This document shows positions 6,820 through 16,200 of a stretch of DNA of 53,982 nt, piece after piece. Positions within the stretch are counted from its first letter, which is position 1. Every line of letters starts with the position of its first letter. The stretch spans positions 1 through 53,982 of IMG/VR virus record IMGVR_UViG_3300025109_000009; one strand, given 5' to 3'. Source of the stretch: a virus. The position numbers and the translations under genes were made by a program. The notes beneath the pieces are model-generated. The model was not told the origin of the DNA. It was given only the letters and a program-made list of their open reading frames with translations, and did not search any database.

Positions 6820-7636
6820 CTCTTTCTAACTCTTCTACTAAACTTTGTATTTTCAGCACCTCTTCGATCATCACTATGTCGATCTCTTTGTCTCTATAGC
6901 TCTCTAAAAGGCTCAAAACCTTTCCTGTTTTGGCTTCCATTTCTTTATCAGAAGAAACTGCCGAATGGCTCTCCATGGAGCGTATTTTTTCCTTAAGAGT
7001 CCCTATCTCTTCATTCATGATGATTTTTAACTCTAGTCCGCCATCTACAAAAGATGTGACGTACTTTGTCAACAACGTTTTTTGACTCTCATTGAGCTTG
7101 TTTTGGTACCTTTCATTAAATCTTTTCACGAAAGACTTATAAACTAGGTTATCTATGGGATCCTTTGTTTCTTTTTTCTCGGGCTCTTTTGTCAATGCCT
7201 CAACAACCTTCCCTTCCAAGAGAACCTTGTCCTTGATTCCGATAGAGTCATTAAACATCGAATAAATACTGGCCAGGTTCTTGTAATTTGGAACAAAATT
7301 AGCGAAAACAGAAGTACCCAAAGTCTTGTTTATCACCCTGATGAGAGAACTCTGCTCTCTGAACACTTCTTTTTTGCTTATCTTGGAATACGCAATTTTC
7401 GCTTCAATGATCATCTTCTCTGCTAAGTCTCTTTCCAGTCCATGAGTTTCATAAAGTGGCTTAAAAACCTTAAGCTCTTGCTTCAAAGAAGAATCTTTCG
7501 CAAAGTGCTCTTTAATTATCCCCTTTATTATCTTCATTTTATTTTTATCGTTCTTGATAGCACTTTTTGTCAACTCTCGAACAAGTGCCTCGTAAACAAA
7601 TGCGGTGTTTCTTTTCTTATTGTGTTTTAGTCTCAT
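6809..7636 (-). CDS. Head-operon helical protein of unknown function, 275 aa
   Basis: A TTG at 7654 would give six more residues, but GAGGGG lies correctly before the ATG at 7636, so I use that start; it overlaps the portal gene by 20 nt. The protein is Lys/Glu-rich and almost wholly helical: a basic N-terminus (MRLKHNKKRN), then VYEALVRELTKSAIKND, a central SSLIRVINKTLGTSVFANFV, and a heptad-like C-terminal third (GTLKEKIRSMES ... KVLSLLESYRDKEIDIVMIE). It lies directly after the portal gene, in the place of T4 core genes 67/68, and a scaffold-type or portal-binding role is plausible. No family match recalled. Confidence 0.75.
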   Translation of the reverse strand: MRLKHNKKRNTAFVYEALVRELTKSAIKNDKNKMKIIKGIIKEHFAKDSSLKQELKVFKPLYETHGLERDLAEKMIIEAKIAYSKISKKEVFREQSSLIRVINKTLGTSVFANFVPNYKNLASIYSMFNDSIGIKDKVLLEGKVVEALTKEPEKKETKDPIDNLVYKSFVKRFNERYQNKLNESQKTLLTKYVTSFVDGGLELKIIMNEEIGTLKEKIRSMESHSAVSSDKEMEAKTGKVLSLLESYRDKEIDIVMIEEVLKIQSLVEELERDDG

Positions 7637-9581
7637 TCTTTCCCCTCTTTTCAAGATCTTGAATCAGTTTCCTCACATCAGAATTAATTTCTGTGATTAA
7701 AATTTCTTCCCTATCATAAGTAGATTCCTGTTCTTCGTAAATGCCCCTAGATAATGAAGTCAACCCTGCTAAACTATCAAAACCCTTCAAGGTGTTCCTT
7801 CTAGTCGACGAAGCCACCTCTCCTGCGTACTGACCCTTGTAAGAGCGTTTACGTGCGCCAGAGGGTCTCTTATCGACCTTAGACGCGGTCTTAGCATACT
7901 CTTTTCTACGATCCGACTTCGTTCTACCTCTCTTGTCTGTCCAGATGTCGTCGTCTCTTTTACCAGGAGCCGCTAACAACATGGAGTCATCTTCTGGGGG
8001 CTCTTCGCCGCCTTCTTCACCTCCAAGTTCTGGCTCCAACCCGGGTGATCCCTCACCGCCAGGTTCGAATTCGGAACCCTCTATATCATCCATTCCGGTT
8101 GACGGCATTATTTCTGCCTGTTCCATTTCTCCAGCTGTTTCTAGCACAGCCTCAAATTTACGATCATAAAACATTTCACGTTGATTCCTGATGAATTCTT
8201 CTTCAGAAAGATTGAACACCTTCGTGGCTATCCACCTCTTGCTAAAGAATCCTTCAGTTGCTCCAGAAGCAGTTTCGAACTTAACCTTCCAGTGCTCTAG
8301 CTCTTGCAATTCTGCTATCTTTGATGGATTTGCTAGCTTCAAAGAAAACGATGTTAAATCTTCTCCGCGATATCCCAGTATATAAAGGTGCACTATTCCA
8401 ATTTTTTCAAGCTCAGTTATAACAGACCTCTGCAGCCTGTTGACGGTTCTCGCGAATCTAATATCTTTTTGAGCCAAAGTTGTTTTATCTTCTTCGGACC
8501 CTTCGGTTTGTGAAAGATAAGATGGCGGGATCTTCAATGCTGAAAATAACTTGTCTCTTAAGTACTTAACATCATCAATGTCTCCCGTATATGTCCCACC
8601 AGGCAAACTCTCAACCCGAGAAGAAGCATCCCCTCGCACTGGAATGAAATAATCTTCGTCTACAGACATCGGATTATAGCGGAGGTCGACACGACCGGTG
8701 TTTGGATCGACGACTTGGTTCCTCTTCATCTGAGTCATGACCTTTTGCATATATTGCTCTACGTCCTGTGGCGGTATACTGCCGACATCGATATAAAAAA
8801 CTCTTCGTTCGGGCGATCTAACAATGCGATAGGCCATCATTGCGTCTTCCAAGAGGGTTAATTGACGCCAGATTCTTCGTGCGGGTTCTAGTGCAGAAGT
8901 CCCATATGGAGCGTGCTTATCATTTCCCAATATTCTGAAATGTGCCATTTGCCAATTCTCAAAAGTCATTCCTGCGGAATTCCACTGAAACTGGACGTAA
9001 TTTGGATTAGTTTTGTCTTCCCCTTCTAGCCTTTCTACTTCTTGGGTCGGCAAACCAATAACACTTTGGATACCAATGGTTTCATCCATATCCAAATATA
9101 AGAAAAAGTCCCCATACTTGCACATTGTGCGACACCAACCAAATAAATTAAATTCCAAATTTAATATATTGTGATACAAAGAATCTAAAATACTTTTTAT
9201 CTCGTCATTAGGGCAATCAATAGTGAGTAGCGGTTGCAAGTTGGTAGATGTCGTCATCTCGTCGGCATATATATCCAAAGCTGAAGCAATCTCTGGTGTG
9301 TATTCCATTTGGTCAAAATCAACATATCGCTCCAAACGATTTTGATTTTGCATGACGTTCGCCATCAAGTTATCGAAAGGGTTGTATTCCGTCTTTTTGA
9401 ATTGTTGCCCACTGGCAGAGCGAAATCTGCGAGAGTACTTATCTAGTTGTCTTCTTCTTAATCTTCTGGCGGTTTGTGTTCTGTAAGTTACTAGCGGTCC
9501 AGATAACAATTTTGTTAACTTCTTAAAAAGTTCGTTTTGGCTATTTACAGGATTTTTTGTATTTTTGTTTTTTCTGGCCAT
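7617..9581 (-). CDS. 20: Portal protein, gp20-like
   Basis: 654 aa; forms the dodecameric ring at the head vertex through which DNA enters. Recognisable parts: PEIASALDIYADEMTT near residues 95-110, LFGWCRTMCKYGDFFLYLD, APYGTSALEPARRIWRQL, RSPERRVFYIDVGSIPPQD, and RGDASSRVESLPGG followed by LRDKLFSALKIPPSYLSQTE, all typical of T4-type portals. The C-terminal ~130 residues are unusual: a Gly/Glu/Pro-rich acidic linker (ELGGEEGGEEPPEDDS) and then a Lys/Arg-rich stretch, which look like an added flexible tail. Start ATG with AAGGAT upstream; 5 nt after the terminase stop. T4 length is 524, so the extra tail explains most of the difference. Confidence 0.95.
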   Translation of the reverse strand: MARKNKNTKNPVNSQNELFKKLTKLLSGPLVTYRTQTARRLRRRQLDKYSRRFRSASGQQFKKTEYNPFDNLMANVMQNQNRLERYVDFDQMEYTPEIASALDIYADEMTTSTNLQPLLTIDCPNDEIKSILDSLYHNILNLEFNLFGWCRTMCKYGDFFLYLDMDETIGIQSVIGLPTQEVERLEGEDKTNPNYVQFQWNSAGMTFENWQMAHFRILGNDKHAPYGTSALEPARRIWRQLTLLEDAMMAYRIVRSPERRVFYIDVGSIPPQDVEQYMQKVMTQMKRNQVVDPNTGRVDLRYNPMSVDEDYFIPVRGDASSRVESLPGGTYTGDIDDVKYLRDKLFSALKIPPSYLSQTEGSEEDKTTLAQKDIRFARTVNRLQRSVITELEKIGIVHLYILGYRGEDLTSFSLKLANPSKIAELQELEHWKVKFETASGATEGFFSKRWIATKVFNLSEEEFIRNQREMFYDRKFEAVLETAGEMEQAEIMPSTGMDDIEGSEFEPGGEGSPGLEPELGGEEGGEEPPEDDSMLLAAPGKRDDDIWTDKRGRTKSDRRKEYAKTASKVDKRPSGARKRSYKGQYAGEVASSTRRNTLKGFDSLAGLTSLSRGIYEEQESTYDREEILITEINSDVRKLIQDLEKRGKNETKTQ

Positions 9582-9586
9582 TTAAT

Positions 9587-11173
9587 TTATCCTTTGAAGA
9601 GCCACGGAAATTGTTCGTATTGACTCTTTGTTTTCTCTATTTTATCAAATATGCTCTTATTTTTATAGCTATTTTGACCTGGAATTGTAGTATCCAGTCT
9701 AGAATTCGTTACAATCATAGAATCCAGACAAGCTTTTTTATATTCCGTGTTTCTCTGATTTTCCACCAATGCAGTATCCCTTATCCAACAACCAATTGAG
9801 CATGCCATAACCAGATCATCATTATAGCTTCTCATTGCTTCAGGTTTGCCGTTATTCCATATAAAAGTCTTCATTTCATTAAGAAGACGCGCAGAATATA
9901 TTTTAATTAGTTTGTTCCTTACGAATTCCTCCATCTTAGCGATAACTAATGGTCTAGTTTTAGAAGAAGTGGTGAATCCTGCGACGGCATTTGATTTATT
10001 TTCTGCCTGTATCTGGTCTATGTATTCATGGGTAGATTTTATCGAGTGGTAAATATTGGGATAATTCTTTTCTCTAAGCTTCTCTAAAACAGAATATCCT
10101 ACCGAATTGTTTTCCACTGTTATCATGCAGCTGCCGTACTCTTTTCCAGCATTCAACAAAACATCTGAAAAGACATCGGGCGTTACTTTTCCCTGATATT
10201 CTGCGATGATCTCCATTGTCGCCAACTTAATAAGATGAAAAACTGAATAGTCTCTTCCATCACCTCGTGCCACATCGGCACTTATCATATAATCACTATC
10301 GTGCTTATACTCTTCCCAAATCCAATAATTTCTATCAAACCCAGTTCTATACTTGGGTTCTCTTACCATGTTTTCTACCCAGGCAATGTCCTCTCCATGA
10401 AAGACAGTCTCTCCAGACATATTAAAATTACATTCTAATTCTTGTGCGATTTCGCGTCTGGACATATTTCTCGTTTCTTTTTCAAACCACGTTCTATCTC
10501 TATCCGGGTGCCTATCCCACGGAAGTTTAGTTGATTTAAAATCGTTGATTGACTGCTCCGCCTCCATATAAGCTTTGTGAAACCAATTGCCAACACCATT
10601 TGGTGTTGATAGGGCGATACAGCGGCCGCCAGTAGAAAGAGTGGGATACAGCCCAGTCCAAAGATCGTCTAATCCGTCTACGTGAGCGGCCTCATCTACA
10701 ACCAATAAAGAAAGAGCCTCTGACCGTCCAGCGTCACCACTAGTTGAAGATGCCTTTATTTGAGACCCGTTTGACAACTCAAAAGAAGTTCTGTTGTCAA
10801 TTGTAACGTGTGCGATAGTTAACCATTCTGGTATATTTTTTAAAATATTTTTAACTTTTTTCACTAAATTGGATGCAGTTGAGAATTTAGTTGCGATAAC
10901 GAGAACGTTCTTTTCTCTATGGAAGAGCATCATCCAAACGACATAAGCAGCAGTTATTGTAGATATTCCTAATTGTCTGGCTTTTAAAATGACGTTAAAA
11001 CGATTGTCTAGGAAGTCCTCAACCAAATCTTCTTGAAAATCATATAAATGAAACGGAATTAGCCCTTTTTGTGGATGGGTAATGCGAGCGTAGCTATTAA
11101 TGAAATAAACAGGATCCTTGCCACACTTAACAATCTCCCGCATTATTTCCTTCTTGGTTAACTGGAAAGACAT
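9587..11173 (-). CDS. 17: Terminase large subunit, gp17-like
   Basis: 528 aa packaging motor and headful nuclease. ATPase part: adenine-binding region FHLYDFQEDLVEDF (~41-54), Walker A variant KARQLGIST (64-72), Walker B SLLVVDE with D160-E161, and coupling motif ALSTPNG (~187-193). Nuclease part (RNase H fold): D300 in MISADVARGDGRDYS, E354 in MITVENNSVGYS, and D452/D453 in SYNDDLVMA, matching the acidic triad of T4 gp17. It is a little shorter than T4 gp17 (610 aa). No small terminase subunit is recognised next to it; the 199-aa gene upstream is in the right place but shows no helix-turn-helix. Confidence 0.96.
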   Translation of the reverse strand: MSFQLTKKEIMREIVKCGKDPVYFINSYARITHPQKGLIPFHLYDFQEDLVEDFLDNRFNVILKARQLGISTITAAYVVWMMLFHREKNVLVIATKFSTASNLVKKVKNILKNIPEWLTIAHVTIDNRTSFELSNGSQIKASSTSGDAGRSEALSLLVVDEAAHVDGLDDLWTGLYPTLSTGGRCIALSTPNGVGNWFHKAYMEAEQSINDFKSTKLPWDRHPDRDRTWFEKETRNMSRREIAQELECNFNMSGETVFHGEDIAWVENMVREPKYRTGFDRNYWIWEEYKHDSDYMISADVARGDGRDYSVFHLIKLATMEIIAEYQGKVTPDVFSDVLLNAGKEYGSCMITVENNSVGYSVLEKLREKNYPNIYHSIKSTHEYIDQIQAENKSNAVAGFTTSSKTRPLVIAKMEEFVRNKLIKIYSARLLNEMKTFIWNNGKPEAMRSYNDDLVMACSIGCWIRDTALVENQRNTEYKKACLDSMIVTNSRLDTTIPGQNSYKNKSIFDKIEKTKSQYEQFPWLFKG

Positions 11174-11176
11174 TTC

Positions 11177-11776
11177 CTACTTTAGATTTTTGTTTCTAGC
11201 ACCAGTTTCCATATTAAACGGATCGAATGGTTTATAATTATCTTTTTTAGATTTATCGTTCTTGGCGCGGGGGCTCTTTTTACCAAGTTCAAGAAACTTC
11301 TTAAAAGTGTCGTCTAGACGATCCTTACTTCCGTCTTTTGCGCCGTCCAGACCCCTCAGTGGATTGCCGCCTATTTTGTAGTGCTTCTTAGCAGTGACGG
11401 TTGTTCTAACGCTGGAGATGTATTGTACAAGAACATCTATTTCGCCTTCCTCCGTTAAAGAAAGAGTGTTTTTGGTCAACTTTTTATATTCCTTTTTAAT
11501 AAATTTGACAACGTCATTTATCATTGATTCGATATTAGACTCAAAATTATTCTTGTGGACATCTTTTAGTTTAGGGTCACACTGATATGAGACGCAGATT
11601 TTATCCCCATAAAACCGCACAGAAAACCCATCCATAACTCTAGAATCAATTATCGGGTCGCCCTCTTCTCTTTTAAGACCCAACTCAACACGATTGCCGT
11701 CGGAGTCAGTCGCGCCGTCATGTGTGTTTGAGCATACTTGAGATATACCGTTTATGATGTTTAATATAGTAGCCAT
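11177..11776 (-). CDS. Unknown protein preceding terminase, 199 aa
   Basis: ATG with GCGAGG upstream and a copy of the ACTATTTA element 21 nt before it. The N-terminal half has mixed alpha/beta character (MATILNIINGISQVCSNT, GFSVRFYGDKICVSYQC). The middle is a helix (IESMINDVVKFIKKEYKK). The C-terminal ~65 residues are Lys/Asp/Gly-rich and likely disordered (GLDGAKDGSKDRLDD, SPRAKNDKSKKDNYK). It is 3 nt from terminase. A terminase small subunit or head-completion role is possible by place, but no motif supports it. Confidence 0.75.
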   Translation of the reverse strand: MATILNIINGISQVCSNTHDGATDSDGNRVELGLKREEGDPIIDSRVMDGFSVRFYGDKICVSYQCDPKLKDVHKNNFESNIESMINDVVKFIKKEYKKLTKNTLSLTEEGEIDVLVQYISSVRTTVTAKKHYKIGGNPLRGLDGAKDGSKDRLDDTFKKFLELGKKSPRAKNDKSKKDNYKPFDPFNMETGARNKNLK

Positions 11777-11796
11777 TTAAAATCCTCGCTTTATAC

Positions 11797-11804
11797 TAAA
11801 TAGT
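11797..11804 (-). promoter_or_regulatory. ACTATTTA element, candidate phage promoter (copy 3)
   Basis: The minus strand reads ACTATTTAGTATAAAG in the 32-nt gap before the 199-aa gene, 21 nt from its ATG. It would drive the packaging and head operon (terminase, portal onward). Confidence 0.45.
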
Positions 11805-11808
11805 AGTT

Positions 11809-12207
11809 TCATTTCATAATTGCCATAGTATTCTTATCCGGACGCCAACCTGACCTCCATCGTGCTTCACGTCCTTCAACGTAGTGAATGTAGCAATCAA
11901 AACAACATTGAAACTTGCTCATATAAAGGTCGTCTTTCATTGCAAAAGAATATTTTACACACACGGGACACTCTCTATTGCTCTCTTTTTCTAGAATTCT
12001 TTTAGAGATTAAAATGCCACCTTCTGTGCGCTGTCTCTCTGATTCTCTTTTCTCTGTTTCTCGTGAATAAAATTCTTTTAAATCCTTCAGATATTTTTGT
12101 TCCTTTTCCTTGTTCCATAACTTCTTTGGATTCTGAATTGCTTCTTCGCCGTATTTTTCACTTATAGCCTTTTCTAACTTTGCGACGTAATTCGGATCAT
12201 CGCTCAT
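11809..12207 (-). CDS. Small zinc-binding protein of unknown function, 132 aa
   Basis: The N-terminal ~75 residues are charged helix (KLEKAISEKYGEEAIQ ... KEKEQKYLKDLKEFYSRE). A zinc site is likely: C80-P-V-C83 and C101/C102 with C105 (QCCFDC), 17-20 residues apart. The C-terminus is aromatic/basic (EARWRSGWRPDKN). No catalytic domain is visible, so nucleic-acid or protein binding is the safest reading. It starts 1 nt after the preceding stop, at the junction between the membrane cassette and the packaging genes. Confidence 0.75.
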   Translation of the reverse strand: MSDDPNYVAKLEKAISEKYGEEAIQNPKKLWNKEKEQKYLKDLKEFYSRETEKRESERQRTEGGILISKRILEKESNRECPVCVKYSFAMKDDLYMSKFQCCFDCYIHYVEGREARWRSGWRPDKNTMAIMK

Positions 12208-12208
12208 T

Positions 12209-12697
12209 TTAGAAACTCGCTTTTAAATCTATTGCAACCCAACTAATAACTATAGTGATGGCAACTCCGGTAACGAAACCTCCCGCAGCATACCACATTC
12301 CCTTGTTGGTCGGTCTGTCCATTGCGATTTTGCCAAGCTTAAGATTTTCTTCTTTTAAAGCAAACAAAACTTGCTCGTGAGATTCTTTCAATGATATTAT
12401 ATGAGCTTTCAAAAGCTCTATCTTTAAATTAAATTTTGCTTTTTCCTGTGTGATTTTTAATTCTGACACCAACTCGCACCTAGCCTTCGCCCTAGAAGCA
12501 GCAGTCAACAAGACCATATTTGCTTCGTCGTCGTAACACCAAGCACCCGAGTCGGCATCTGGAAAGTTTACTGGAAGCTTCCCCCCGGGCGGGATGTAGA
12601 TGTAACTGCCCACTACGCCTTCGACCGGCTGGGCACACACAGGAAACACCAGAGCAGAGATTAGAAGACATACTATTATCTTATTCAATATTTTCAA
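12209..12697 (-). CDS. Exported coiled-coil protein with C-terminal membrane anchor
   Basis: No ATG is available. I choose the TTG at 12697 because AAGGAG lies 7 nt before it; a TTG at 12715 has no such site. The 162-aa product has a signal peptide (basic start, IIVCLLISALVF core, probable cut after VCA), then GSYIYIPPGGKLPVNF, a Cys pair in AWCYDDEANM and KARCELVSEL, a coiled coil of ~50 residues (EKAKFNLKIELLKAHI...), and a C-terminal membrane helix (GGFVTGVAITIVISWVAI). No lipobox, so it is not a classic o-spanin. Proteins of this layout occur in many phage lysis cassettes. It overlaps the next upstream gene by 17 nt. Envelope disruption or holin control is inferred. Confidence 0.7.
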   Translation of the reverse strand: MKILNKIIVCLLISALVFPVCAQPVEGVVGSYIYIPPGGKLPVNFPDADSGAWCYDDEANMVLLTAASRAKARCELVSELKITQEKAKFNLKIELLKAHIISLKESHEQVLFALKEENLKLGKIAMDRPTNKGMWYAAGGFVTGVAITIVISWVAIDLKASF

Positions 12698-13094
12698 AAC
12701 CGAACTCCTTTTCAATCATTTCTTTAATCACTTCCGGGTTACTTTTAGACTTTACAATCATTTCTCTCACCACCCTTTCGTGATCTTTCTTAAGGGTCTT
12801 TTCCCTCTTTGCAAATTCCTTTTCAATTTTAGAGATTGTCTCGTTGTATTCGCTGATGAGGTCGTCTCTCTTAATAATTTCCTTGTTATGGGCATCTTTA
12901 ATCGCCGAGATTTGGTCCTCATAAGACTTCGATCTAGCCTCCATAACCTCTTTCGCAGCATTGAAATCCTTTCTTGCGAGTACCCAAACCAATATAGACC
13001 AAGCGACCAAGAGGGGAACAACCCAATAGGTTTTTAACCACACCCAAACCTTTTTTAGTTTAAATAACGCTGCCATTGTCACCACCAGGTCCAT
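12681..13094 (-). CDS. Membrane-anchored coiled-coil protein, i-spanin-like
   Basis: 137 aa with one N-terminal membrane helix (WVVPLLVAWSILVWVLA, ~24-40) followed by a ~75-residue charged coiled coil (AKEVMEARSKSYEDQISAIK, DDLISEYNETISKIEKEFAK). This topology, a cytoplasmic stub, one helix and a periplasmic coil, is that of inner-membrane spanins (Rz type). It overlaps the holin-like gene by 35 nt, and the downstream exported protein overlaps it in turn, as in nested lysis cassettes. Start is uncertain: ATG at 13094, or ATG at 13076 (MAALFKLKK); both have weak ribosome sites. Spanin identity is inferred from topology; no sequence match claimed. Confidence 0.65.
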   Translation of the reverse strand: MDLVVTMAALFKLKKVWVWLKTYWVVPLLVAWSILVWVLARKDFNAAKEVMEARSKSYEDQISAIKDAHNKEIIKRDDLISEYNETISKIEKEFAKREKTLKKDHERVVREMIVKSKSNPEVIKEMIEKEFGFENIE

Positions 13095-13281
13095 GTTTCC
13101 ACTGAACGGCCATATCTACCAAAGCTTGAGTCCCTATGTATGCTAGAGTGATCGCTGTCCAGTTATCACTAGTAACCACACCATAAGCACACAATACTGT
13201 TGCCGTTACCCAAGCAAGAAATTTTCTAGATATAAATTTTTCTGTATATTTATCCGCGAAAGCCTTTATCTGTGTCACCAT
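13060..13281 (-). CDS. Holin-like small membrane protein, 73 aa
   Basis: Strong start: ATG preceded by AGGAGGG with 5-nt spacing. Two hydrophobic segments, ~22-37 (RKFLAWVTATVLCAYGVV) and ~43-58 (AITLAYIGTQALVDMA), flank a short turn (TSDNW). A basic N-terminus (DKYTEKFISRK) and a polar Gly-rich C-terminus (KHGPGGDNGS) complete a class-II-holin-like layout. Small proteins with ISRK...(V/T)AT...G...W...A.AY.G.Q are often annotated as phage holins. It heads a cassette with two coiled-coil membrane proteins. No endolysin gene is adjacent; the only wall-related domain seen is the peptidoglycan-binding-like segment of the giant protein at 53168-53312. Confidence 0.65.
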   Translation of the reverse strand: MVTQIKAFADKYTEKFISRKFLAWVTATVLCAYGVVTSDNWTAITLAYIGTQALVDMAVQWKHGPGGDNGSVI

Positions 13282-13290
13282 GATACCCTC

Positions 13291-16200
13291 CTATACGTTG
13301 ACATGAGCAAAACCAGATTTTCTCTCGATACTTATTTGCATGTCCACACAGTCTTTGAGGGTATCCAGATGGGAAATGAGAAGCACAGTTTTAAAATACC
13401 CCTTAACCATATCTAGAATCCTGACAAATCCTTCCATGTTCTCTTCATCCAAAGCAGTACCAGGTTCGTCTAATATAAATAGGTCCGATTTTGGTAAACT
13501 CGACACAGTTAAGAAAGCTAAACGAATAGCCATTGAAGCAATCGTCTTTTCAGCTCCGGAGCCCATTTCTAATGGTCGCGGGTCGTGTTTTGGATGCTTT
13601 ATGAAGATATCCAACTTTTTATCATCGTTTTGAATAAAAATCTCAAACTCAACAATATTAGTTAATATTTTAGCGATCTCCTGATTTATGATGGGTAGCC
13701 GCTCCTTAATAATATCATACGAAATACCGTTTGCATGAGAACAAGTCATAAGAAGATCATAAGCTGCAAAGTCTGTTGCTAACGTTTTGTATTCCGCCTG
13801 TTGTTCGCCTAATAGTTTTAATCTTTCCTCTAGAGAGCCGTGAGATTTGTGAAAAGACAAGGTATCCTCATAACATTCTTTATATTCCTTCTCCTTTTTG
13901 GAGAGGGACCTTTTAATTTCGTTTCTCTTTTTTATTAGAATTTCTAAATTTTCAATCACCTCGCGATTGTCTTCGTAATCTTTTTCCTTTTCCAAAAGAT
14001 CTTTCAAAAAAACATTTGCCTGGATTAGGGCAGTTTTGCCTTTGGCCATTTCGACTTGCAAATCTGCCATTCTATTCGCAGTAATGTTTTTCTTGTCTAA
14101 AAGCTGATTGTATTTGTCAATATGCTCTTCTATCTTCTTATAATCAATCTTTCTTATCTCTGCGCCTGTGTTATTAATGCTAATAGAAGTATCCTTTATG
14201 CTTCTTTGCGAAATCTGTATTAAATCAATCGCCTTGTAAGCATCCTTTATAAACTTACAATGAGAGTACTCAGAACCACATGGAACCTCCTGTAAGAGTC
14301 TCTCTTTGTCGTGATATGTGTTCAGCTTTTCCGACTTCCGCTTCATCTCCGAAAGAAAATTAGAGAGCTGCTCTTCCTTTTCTTCGTAAAGGTCCTTTTG
14401 CTCCAAACATTCAGCAATATCAAAGTCCTTCAAAAAATCTTCCATTTTTAAATAAAGTGATTGATCATCCTTTAGCTTTTCCTCCTTAATATTTTGGTTA
14501 TTTGAAATACTTTTAATATTACTTTTTTTATTTCTTATTTTCTCCTTCAAAGAAACAATATCAATTATTTCCGCCGGTACAGAATCTATCTTTTCCTGCA
14601 AAGACTTTATTTCTTCCCCCATATCTGCGGTGTCTTCTTGGAGGGTCTCGCAAATTGCCTTATTCCTAACAATCGCTAGTTCACTTTTGATAATCTTATT
14701 CTTTACTTCCTCTATCAAAGATTCATAATCTATATCTTCTAGCTTTTTAAGAGCACCTTTAGTCAGAGAGCTATCCTCTTTTGCCATCTTAAATTTCTTT
14801 TCAAATATCTCCAAGTCAAGGAACTTCGCTAAAATTTCTTTTCTTTTTGTAGACCCCTCGTTTATAAACGCAAGAGAGTCCAGTTGGCTTGACATAGATG
14901 TCAGCAAAAAATCATCAATTGACCCAAAATATTTTCTAACATTCTTGTCGGTATCCTGGCGGGATGTGCCGTTCAAGCTTGTTACGTTTCCCAGCAAATC
15001 CACAGAACTAAATTCTAAATTTGTTTTAGCTTCCAAGGTTTCTTCGCCCTTAAGTTTTTTAATATACTTCTCAGATGTTCTTTCAGCAGAATAAATCGTG
15101 TTATCAATCTCTAGAGTGGCGCGTGATAAGCACTTGTCCTTATTTTGGTTAATAATGTTAAGATTTTTACGAACAGACTTCGAAGAAGAATTGTAAAGAG
15201 CGTACAAGAGAGAATCAACAATTGACGACTTGCCTGAAAAGTTTTTTCCAAAAATCCCAACAATACCCTCTAATTTCGAAAAATCTATCCTGTTACCTTC
15301 GCCGTAATTAAAGAGATGATCCCATTCAAGCGACTTTAAACTCCAGCTTATATTGCGATAAGTGTCTTCTTGGCGTTCAATATCTTTATTATACTTTGAG
15401 TTTAAGTCCAGCACCCTGTTTAACACTTCTTCTGAAACTTGAAAATCTTTAAGATAATCCTTTATTAAGTCCTCTTGTGTCTTTATGTCTCTCAGGTCCT
15501 TCTTCGCAAATCCCGAAGCAGATTCTAAAGATATCTTTTGCCCAGCGGCGCGGTTAAGATAGGTCACAGATTCTGGATTGTGTCTGTACTTAATGATTTC
15601 TACCGCTTTTCTCATCTTATCCAAAGAAACATTATTATCAGAAACGATTCTTAAACGTGCTCCAGACGGAACGCTTATCTTTCTAGGCAAATTGCCCTTC
15701 TTGGTAAGAGGAATGGTAATGAACGGCTTTGGATTATCAAATGCAATATGACGTGTAGTAAACGTTTCTTTATCTTCGATGTCCCAAAGTAAATATCCCT
15801 TATCTAGTGATTCTCCAAAGTTCTGCTGGACTGTTGATCCAGCATACCATACACGACCCTCCTTGTCTAGATTCTGCGTCTTGTGGATATCGCCAAGCAA
15901 AGCGAAATCAAAATTATCAAAGATCCCAATATCATGATCACCCCCCAATGTCCAGTCTAAGTCAGTCTTAGACTTATCTATCGCCCCATGATAAAGAGCA
16001 ATATTAATCATTTCAGTATTCGTCGGTTTTATCCAATTTTCCTCATCAAAAACAGAAAGAATATTTAAACAAAAATTCTCATCCAAAACAACTTCTCTGG
16101 CATTCTTAATTAGGTGAAGATTGGGAGATTTTAATGCTTTAACAATCGGAGTTAAAGCATCTTGCCTACTACTATTACGTAAATTGCCGTCATGATTCCC

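Noticed and set aside
12640-12697. Lipobox in the exported coiled-coil protein (o-spanin)
   Set aside because: The cysteine context is FPVC, which lacks the required small residue before Cys and the usual Leu at -3.
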